This document shows, in pieces, positions 6,832 through 10,663 of a DNA stretch of 10,663 nt (positions are counted from its first letter, which is position 1; each line of letters begins with the position of its first letter). Position numbers and translations under genes: made by a program. This DNA is from Spirochaetaceae bacterium (lineage in GTDB: Bacteria > Spirochaetota > Spirochaetia > B11-G9), in the NCBI GenBank assembly GCA_030643345.1, contig DAOWMA010000031.1:1-10663 (forward strand). Reading direction: 5' to 3'. The notes beneath the pieces are model-generated. The model was not told the DNA's origin, ran no database searches, and saw only the letters and a list, made by a program, of their open reading frames with translations.

Positions 6832-6858
6832 TTTTTTTTACCTTTTTTAGAAAATATG

Positions 6859-6931
6859 AAAAAAAAACACATTTTCTGTTAAGGCATCTCAGATTTCTCC
6901 GATATTGATACTATAGGGGGAAGAATGTGTT
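6859..6931 (-). terminator. Terminator- or attenuator-like inverted repeat upstream of first flaB
   Basis: AACACATT (6931-6924) and AATGTGTT (6873-6866) are perfectly complementary over 8 bp and are followed by an unbroken T-run to 6859. The intervening loop is about 50 nt, long for a simple terminator. It lies about 85 nt after the TPR stop, so it may end the pilZ-TPR transcript. It also lies downstream of the sigma28-like promoter, where it could attenuate flaB. The stem is AT-rich and modest. Confidence 0.35.
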
Positions 6932-6970
6932 ACTCCAGGTACCGTGGATTACAGCTTCCCTCATTGAAAA

Positions 6971-6998
6971 GCATCGGTTGCATATCTTAATATCTTTA
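6971..6998 (-). promoter_or_regulatory. Sigma28 (FliA)-like promoter for the flaB cluster
   Basis: TAAAGATA (6998-6991) and ACCGATGC (6978-6971), with TAAA and the -10 octamer 16 nt apart, resemble the motility-sigma consensus TAAA-N14-16-GCCGATAA. The -10 keeps the CCGAT core but misses three flanking bases. The predicted flaB leader would be about 180 nt. It lies 19 nt after the TPR stop codon and faces flaB. Confidence 0.4.
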
Positions 6999-7016
6999 GT
7001 GTTAATTGTAAAAAAT

Positions 7017-8147
7017 TTAATTTTTCATAAGGAATTCAAGATATTTTTTTGCAATTTGATCATTCGGTTCTATTTCAAGAACAGTTTTAAAGAAACCAAC
7101 AGCTTCGTCTATATTTTTTTCTTTTAAGGCCAGTATTCCGAAATTGGAGATAATTTTTATATTATCTCCGTCAAGTCTAAGGGCTGTTGTTAGTTTCTTT
7201 CTGCATTCTCTGTATTCACCCAGTTCAAGAAGGCAGATAGCCAGCTCATTGTAGGTATCTACATTTTCTTCATTTAAAGCTAAACATTCCAGAAGTGCAT
7301 CTTTTCCTTTCTGATAATCACCTATTCGTCTGTATGCCCATCCCAGAAGAAACCAGGCATTCCATACGGTGGAATTAGTTTTCAGGTAGGATTTAATCTT
7401 TTCTATTCCTGATTCTTCTCTTCCTATTTTGATTAACTCGTAAGATTCATTAAACATCATATCATTGGCAGAGAGTTTTTTAATCTTATCAAGGATAGAT
7501 ATTACATGATTTTTTCTACCGGAATTTTTCGTAATAAGCAAGAAGTGATCAAGAAGGTAAATTGCCTTTTCCATATTTCCATGTTTCAGGTAGAAATTTC
7601 CTCCATTGAACATTACTTCCTCTGAATCGGGATGTTTTTTTATTGTTTTTTTATAAATTTCGAATGCTTCTTCTACTTTTTTCTCTGACAATTCATGATT
7701 TTCAAGGTCTTTATACAATTCTGCCTGCTCTTCAATAACAAGTGCAAGGTTTGTGAGATTTTGTTCAATATTGGGTTCAAGGTTCGAAAGAGCGCGGAAT
7801 ATCTCTTCTGCAATCTCATAATCTTTATTTTCCGCTTTTATTATACCTGTACGGGTCATCTCTTCGATTATTCCCGGCTGGACAGCATGAATAAAGCTTC
7901 GGTAGTAGCTGATATCCTTGTGTGATGGTTCCCATGCAAATATTTTAAGCATCGCAGCTACAATCATTTCCCATGAAAGGTCCTGCATTTGCCACTCGGT
8001 TTCTCCAACGGGTATCTCTACAGGCATTAGAATAGAGCTGTCTATATTAAATCCATTAATTTCCTGTTCTGCATTTTCAGGAATTGAAATATATATTATC
8101 TGGCTGAGTGCAGGCGGGAGTGAAGCAGAATTATTGTCCATCTGCAT
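7017..8147 (-). CDS. Tetratricopeptide-repeat (TPR) protein
   Basis: A 376-residue soluble protein with no signal peptide. An N-terminal non-repeat domain (1-100, including LPPALSQIIYI and DLSWEMIVAAMLKIFAWEP) is followed by TPR-like helix pairs. The clearest are at about 104-125 (IKAENKDYEIAEEIFRAL), 176-205, 262-293 (AWFLLGWAYRRIGDYQKGKDALLECLAL), 297-327 and 331-362; the third is quoted as motif positions because it is the best match. TPR units mediate protein-protein contacts; the partner is unknown. The gene starts inside the 3' end of the PilZ gene (17-nt overlap) with no clear ribosome site, so its translation is probably coupled to it. An ATG two codons later (8141) is equally possible. 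Co-transcription with a c-di-GMP receptor suggests a shared signalling role. Confidence 0.88.
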   Translation of the reverse strand: MQMDNNSASLPPALSQIIYISIPENAEQEINGFNIDSSILMPVEIPVGETEWQMQDLSWEMIVAAMLKIFAWEPSHKDISYYRSFIHAVQPGIIEEMTRTGIIKAENKDYEIAEEIFRALSNLEPNIEQNLTNLALVIEEQAELYKDLENHELSEKKVEEAFEIYKKTIKKHPDSEEVMFNGGNFYLKHGNMEKAIYLLDHFLLITKNSGRKNHVISILDKIKKLSANDMMFNESYELIKIGREESGIEKIKSYLKTNSTVWNAWFLLGWAYRRIGDYQKGKDALLECLALNEENVDTYNELAICLLELGEYRECRKKLTTALRLDGDNIKIISNFGILALKEKNIDEAVGFFKTVLEIEPNDQIAKKYLEFLMKN

Positions 8148-8958
8148 TTATGCTTGAGACATTGTGCTTGACTGTAATATAATCGTTAATCATTTTTTTA
8201 TAATCCATAGATACGGAGTCTTCATTGAATTTTATAGCAAGGACTGCAATATCTTTTCTGTCAGCAACAGTTTCAACCCTCACAACCTTCCCTTTAAGAG
8301 CAAAAACTTTATCATCCTTTGCAGCCATACCAAGGACACACCCTTTATCATTAAGAAATTTAGCAATCCCCGGTAAAATAATTTTAGCTCCGGAAAAGCT
8401 AATATCCCTTACAATACAGTTTCGGGGTATCCCCTCTAAAGATAACTTTGCATTTTTTGAAAGAAGTCCCAATACTCTTATACTGTTACTGTTAATATCT
8501 ATTCTTTCATCGGTTCTTTTTTTTGAGTTTATATTAATTTCAAGCATCTGTCCCAGGATCGCAATAAGATCATCAGGTGGTCGTTTTGTATATGTAAGAT
8601 TAATAAAATTAAGATTGGGTTTATCCTTATTGTACGGATTAAAACCTGTAACTTTTGCAGATACAAAAAATAAGAGCTTATTTTTTGTATCTTCCATGCT
8701 GAAAGCAAACCGGAGAGCTACCAGATTATTTGCTTTACGTATAAGTTCAAAAGACTCTTTTCCTATATTTGCTATTATTTTAGCTCCAACCATGGAAGTA
8801 GAGTAGATAATTCCAGACCATTGGGTCCCCTGGCATTTTAAATACACATGTTTTGGAAGCAGATTGAGATTTTGTGTAACTTCCTTAGTAAAGGTTACAT
8901 CAACATCCTTAAATCCCTCGTAATATCTGTTTATCTGCTGACTTGTTAATACTGGCAT
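8131..8958 (-). CDS. PilZ-domain c-di-GMP-binding protein
   Basis: A 275-residue cytoplasmic protein starting MPVLTSQQINRYYEGFKD. An N-terminal YcgR-like beta domain (about 33-135) precedes a C-terminal PilZ domain (about 145-265). Both ligand motifs are intact: RTDER (148-152, RxxxR) and DISFSG (185-190, DxSxxG), which in characterised PilZ proteins bind c-di-GMP. The two-domain plan resembles spirochaete PlzA-type receptors that affect motility, though I claim no orthology. I chose the ATG at 8958 over an in-frame TTG at 8991 because the promoter at 8970-8998 covers the TTG. The transcript would then begin only about 4-6 nt before the ATG, with no Shine-Dalgarno sequence. The gene overlaps the TPR gene downstream and sits between the 6S RNA and the flagellin cluster. 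Confidence 0.88.
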   Translation of the reverse strand: MPVLTSQQINRYYEGFKDVDVTFTKEVTQNLNLLPKHVYLKCQGTQWSGIIYSTSMVGAKIIANIGKESFELIRKANNLVALRFAFSMEDTKNKLLFFVSAKVTGFNPYNKDKPNLNFINLTYTKRPPDDLIAILGQMLEININSKKRTDERIDINSNSIRVLGLLSKNAKLSLEGIPRNCIVRDISFSGAKIILPGIAKFLNDKGCVLGMAAKDDKVFALKGKVVRVETVADRKDIAVLAIKFNEDSVSMDYKKMINDYITVKHNVSSINADGQ

Positions 8959-8969
8959 AATTATTTTCG

Positions 8970-8998
8970 ATACTATTCTCCGGATGGTCAAATGTCAA
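8970..8998 (-). promoter_or_regulatory. Strong sigma70-type promoter of the pilZ-TPR unit
   Basis: TTGACA (8998-8993, perfect consensus), a 17-bp spacer and TAGTAT (8975-8970, four of six) lie just after the 6S RNA terminator. Eleven bases separate the -10 from the ATG at 8958, so initiation at the usual A about 7 nt downstream leaves a 4-6 nt leader. Position and spacing make this the best promoter in the window. Confidence 0.7.
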
Positions 8999-9031
8999 CT
9001 AATAGAGCTGAAAAAAAGGAGTATAGCTGTT

Positions 9032-9208
9032 AAAAAACCCGCGATGCCGCTTGGGAAATTGTCTCTTGAACTCTATAGTCCAAGTGGGCGAACTCTCACT
9101 GGCATCCTGTACAACTCTAAAGAACCGCGCAATTCAACCTGTGAATATGTAAGCCCATAATATTAGTTTGAACCAAGAGACTTGTATTCCCTCCCGAACA
9201 CCGCAGGA
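9032..9208 (-). ncRNA. ssrS: 6S RNA
   Basis: About 177 nt between the zapA stop and the pilZ promoter fold as a 6S RNA, which binds the housekeeping RNA polymerase holoenzyme by mimicking an open promoter. The 5' arm CCTGCGGTGTT (9207-9197) pairs over 11 positions with the 3' arm GGCATCGCGGG (9048-9038), allowing G-U pairs. A second helix joins GTCTCTTG (9181-9174) to CAAGAGAC (9068-9061). Short sequences near the ends (GGTGTTCG, AAGCGGCATC) resemble E. coli 6S (GATGTTCGCAAGCGG, CGGCATC). The 3' arm is followed by TTTTTT, so the closing helix can also serve as terminator. It starts about 16 nt after zapA, as ssrS follows zapA in E. coli; it may be processed from the operon mRNA or have its own weak promoter inside the zapA end. 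The exact ends are estimates. Confidence 0.88.
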
Positions 9209-9224
9209 TATGTTTTAATTCAGT

Positions 9225-9524
9225 CTATTCTATAAAACTCTTATCAATCAAATTGATGATCTCAAGAGTCATCTGCTCTACTTTGTCCGCCACTTCCAGT
9301 GACAGACCCTGGGTTTTTTTATCCTGTTCTTTTAAAAGATCATCTGTTAAAAGTATACAGGATAATAATGCAATACGCAAAGGGTCTTTTACATTCATCG
9401 TTGACTCTACAGCAGAAATTTTTTTTTCAATAGTATTAATAATTTTTTGAAAGTACTCAGGATCCTCATCTATTTTAAGAGAGAATGAGGATCCCAAAAG
9501 TCTGATTTTTTGAAGACTACTCAT
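9225..9524 (-). CDS. zapA: Cell division protein ZapA
   Basis: ZapA bundles FtsZ filaments at the division site. From the ATG at 9524 the product is 99 residues: a small N-terminal beta segment (IRLLGSSFSLKIDEDPEYF, 7-25), a helix (26-42), the conserved turn and helix KDPLRIALLSCILLTDDLL (46-64), and a C-terminal helix to the end. Order and length fit ZapA (109 in E. coli). A TTG at 9569 would add 15 residues within the preceding gene and does not look like the family N-terminus. The chosen ATG has a weak ribosome site and lies 10 nt after the upstream stop, so translation may be coupled. The position next to a ZapB-like coiled coil and before 6S RNA supports the call. Confidence 0.85.
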   Translation of the reverse strand: MSSLQKIRLLGSSFSLKIDEDPEYFQKIINTIEKKISAVESTMNVKDPLRIALLSCILLTDDLLKEQDKKTQGLSLEVADKVEQMTLEIINLIDKSFIE

Positions 9525-9534
9525 GATATGAGGA

Positions 9535-9939
9535 TCAGAAGATATCCAATTCAGATTCTTCTTTACCAATATCCTCTTTTTTATCAGTTTCTACTGCTTC
9601 CGGAGTAGTTTCTTCTGTTATTGCAGGTTCAGCATTGGTTTCGTCAGATGATTCCTGTTCAGATTTGGCAGATTCCTGCGTTAGTCCGGTTTCTCTCCCG
9701 GTAAGAGATGTGTCTTCTTCCATTAGGTCAAGTTGGTTTAAAGCACCAATAATACCGTTTTCAATTTCACCCTGGTCCTCTTTGAAAGTGTCAATTAATA
9801 CCTCAAGCTCTTCAATTCGAAGCTGATAATTATCCAGCTTTCCCTGAAGCATATTGTTTTCGTTTTTAAGACTATTAATTTTATCAATGGCTTTTCTAAC
9901 TTTCCGGTCCAACTGTTTAATTTGATCAAGAGTAATCAT
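9535..9939 (-). CDS. ZapB-like coiled-coil protein
   Basis: A 134-residue protein. Residues 1-73 (MITLDQIKQLDRKVRKAIDK onwards, with heptad Leu/Ile such as in LKNENNMLQGKLDNYQLRIEEL, split at 24-34 and 35-45) form a continuous coiled coil. Residues 74-134 are an acidic, Glu/Thr/Ser-rich, probably disordered tail ending ELDIF. The short coiled-coil part matches the size and design of ZapB, a partner of ZapA in E. coli, and the gene is directly upstream of zapA. The assignment is by architecture and context because coiled coils align nonspecifically. The ATG at 9939 was chosen over a start 12 codons earlier because GGGAG lies about 9 nt upstream and it avoids overlapping rplT; the gap is 4 nt. 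The tail is unlike enterobacterial ZapB (81 residues). Confidence 0.75.
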   Translation of the reverse strand: MITLDQIKQLDRKVRKAIDKINSLKNENNMLQGKLDNYQLRIEELEVLIDTFKEDQGEIENGIIGALNQLDLMEEDTSLTGRETGLTQESAKSEQESSDETNAEPAITEETTPEAVETDKKEDIGKEESELDIF

Positions 9940-9943
9940 AGCT

Positions 9944-10303
9944 CTACACTCCCAGAGCTTTTTTTGCCTTTGCAACTACGACAGAGAATGCTTCTTTGTC
10001 TTCAATTGCAAGGTTTGAAAGAGCTTTTCTGTTCAGTTCAATGTCAGCTTTTTTCAGACCATTAATAAACCTGGAATATGTAATATCCTCAGCTCTGCAG
10101 GCAGCTGAAATTCTTGTAATCCATAATCTGCGGAAGTCTCTTTTTTTCCGTCTTCTATCCCTGTAGGCATACTGCCCTGCTTTTACTACTGCATCTTTTG
10201 CAGCTCGAAAATTTGTGCTCCTTCGGCCGAAATAACCTTTAGCACTCTTTAATATCTTTTTTCTTCGATTCTTTCTTCTTGTTCCATCAACTGCTCTTGG
10301 CAT
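9944..10303 (-). CDS. rplT: Large-subunit ribosomal protein L20
   Basis: A 119-residue L20, an early 23S rRNA-binding assembly protein. The start MPRAVDGTRRKNRRKKILKS, the basic helix GYFGRRSTNFRAAKDAV, and the globular part RRLWITRISAACRAEDITYSRF (at 58-79 region) are diagnostic, and length is standard. AAAGGAG stands about 11 nt before the ATG, in the 16-nt gap after rpmI. L20 is known to repress its own operon by binding mRNA in E. coli and Bacillus; no unequivocal operator was identified here. The stop lies 4 nt before the ZapB-like gene, tying division genes to ribosomal protein transcription. Confidence 0.98.
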   Translation of the reverse strand: MPRAVDGTRRKNRRKKILKSAKGYFGRRSTNFRAAKDAVVKAGQYAYRDRRRKKRDFRRLWITRISAACRAEDITYSRFINGLKKADIELNRKALSNLAIEDKEAFSVVVAKAKKALGV

Positions 10304-10319
10304 TTTACATCACGCTCCT

Positions 10320-10520
10320 TTAGAAACTGTAGGGTAAGAGTATTCTTGCTTTTTTTGTCTCAGGAGCACTTAAAACTCCTGCATGACGAAGATTTCTCTT
10401 TCTTTTTGTAGATTTTTTCGTAAGAATGTGACCTGCACCCTGCTTTTTGTATTTCACCTTACCTGAAGCGGTAACGCGATACCTTTTTGCAGCTGCTTTT
10501 CTTGTTTTCATTTTTGGCAT
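10320..10520 (-). CDS. rpmI: Large-subunit ribosomal protein L35
   Basis: A 66-residue L35 with the family start MPKMKTRKAAAKRYRVTASG, the basic region KKSTKRKRNLR and an end at LLPYSF; length is typical (about 65). It is encoded second in the conserved infC-rpmI-rplT operon. The ATG is preceded by AAAGGA at about 6 nt. The 80-nt gap after infC allows the ribosome site to be masked by an upstream TTCCTT (see the leader element at 10526-10561), which could support the translational coupling or autoregulation usual in this operon. Confidence 0.98.
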   Translation of the reverse strand: MPKMKTRKAAAKRYRVTASGKVKYKKQGAGHILTKKSTKRKRNLRHAGVLSAPETKKARILLPYSF

Positions 10521-10525
10521 TGCTT

Positions 10526-10561
10526 TTCCTTTTACTTAATTTTTTCACCACTACTAAGGAA
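10526..10561 (-). promoter_or_regulatory. Possible SD-sequestering hairpin before rpmI
   Basis: TTCCTT (10561-10556) is complementary to AAGGAA (10531-10526), which holds the rpmI Shine-Dalgarno sequence. The 24-nt loop and 6-bp AT-rich stem are weak alone. L20 is known to repress translation of rpmI-rplT in E. coli through RNA structure in the same interval, so an analogous element is plausible but unproven. Confidence 0.25.
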
Positions 10562-10600
10562 CAAGACCCCTCAGTGTTGCTATATGTAAGATTATAAATC

Positions 10601-10663
10601 TTATTTTTTATTTTTGGGACTTAAGATCATTGACATAAATCTTCCTTCCATTTTTGGAGGAAT
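10601..10663 (-). CDS. infC: Translation initiation factor IF-3, C-terminal end (partial)
   Basis: The last 20 codons and TAA stop of an open frame entering from the window edge. The encoded end, IPPKMEGRFMSMILSPKNKK, matches the IF3 C-terminus, where PKMEGR followed by M and the L-x-P-K ending is strongly conserved. IF3 binds the 30S subunit and controls initiator tRNA and start-codon selection. The gene precedes rpmI and rplT, the standard bacterial operon order, which confirms the call despite the short visible part. The operon promoter must lie upstream, outside this window. Confidence 0.93.
   Translation of the reverse strand: MPPKMEGRFMSMILSPKNKK

Noticed and set aside
6816..6839. A plus-strand intrinsic terminator (GGAGCATCCTTGCTCC followed by eight T)
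   Set aside because: It would act only on antisense transcripts; with no plus-strand gene the hairpin is better explained as the flaB leader element.
6789..6872. A 28-codon in-frame extension of the first flagellin
   Set aside because: It translates the leader hairpin and T-tract, lacks a ribosome site, and flagellins of this family begin at MIINHNMSAM, which has GGAGG correctly placed.
6880..6901. A sigma28-like motif on the plus strand (TAAGGCAT then TCCGATAT)
   Set aside because: The spacing is short and it points away from flaB into the antisense of the TPR gene, where no plus-strand gene exists.
8225..8806. A 193-codon plus-strand open frame opposite the PilZ gene
   Set aside because: It is an antisense shadow of a recognised domain protein, with low-complexity composition and no ribosome site or promoter; other plus-strand frames in the window are similar shadows.
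1..10663. Mobile elements, CRISPR arrays, tRNA/rRNA genes or prophage
   Set aside because: No transposase or integrase-like frame, regularly spaced repeat, terminal inverted repeat pair or tRNA-like TTCGA loop context was found on reading both strands.

Overview
The window reads as chromosomal DNA of a spirochaete, probably in the Treponema/Spirochaeta lineage. The main evidence is two complete FlaB-type core flagellins of 285 and 281 residues with the conserved MIINHNMSAM start and DLGAYQNR and AAESRIRDVDM blocks. A long FliD of the kind I associate with spirochaetes, low G+C, and a PilZ/TPR pair beside the flagellin genes agree with this. Every gene I accept is on the minus strand, so transcription runs from high to low coordinates. 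I cannot name the species.

In transcription order the first block (10663 to about 9032) is the translation/division operon: the 3' end of infC, then rpmI (L35), rplT (L20), a coiled-coil ZapB-like gene, zapA, and directly after zapA a 6S RNA (ssrS). The 6S call rests on an 11-bp closing helix joining its two ends, an internal 8-bp helix, and a U-tract after the 3' arm.

The second block (8998 to 7017) starts at a sigma70-type promoter with a perfect TTGACA and a 17-bp spacer. It drives a cytoplasmic PilZ protein with intact c-di-GMP motifs and an overlapping TPR gene. The predicted transcription start is only a few bases before the PilZ start codon.

The third block (about 6998 to 257) is the flagellar filament and cap cluster: flaB, flaB, flaG, fliD, an unrecognised protein with a possible beta-grasp N-terminus, and a membrane-anchored YcgR-like PilZ protein with a degenerate ligand motif. 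The two flaB leaders are structured. Each carries a short hairpin with an AGGA loop a little upstream of the Shine-Dalgarno sequence, the expected shape for CsrA-binding sites; CsrA control of flagellin is known in Borrelia and Bacillus. Terminator-like hairpins sit immediately before the second flaB and before flaG, which suggests graded expression (much flagellin, less cap).

The last block (256 to 1) is a 181-nt gap with a possible pseudoknot-forming element and a promoter whose predicted start coincides with the ATG of an unidentified gene that leaves the window. No mobile element, CRISPR array, tRNA or rRNA was seen. The most unusual signals are the matching flaB leader hairpins, the near-leaderless promoters, and the zapB-like/zapA/6S arrangement.
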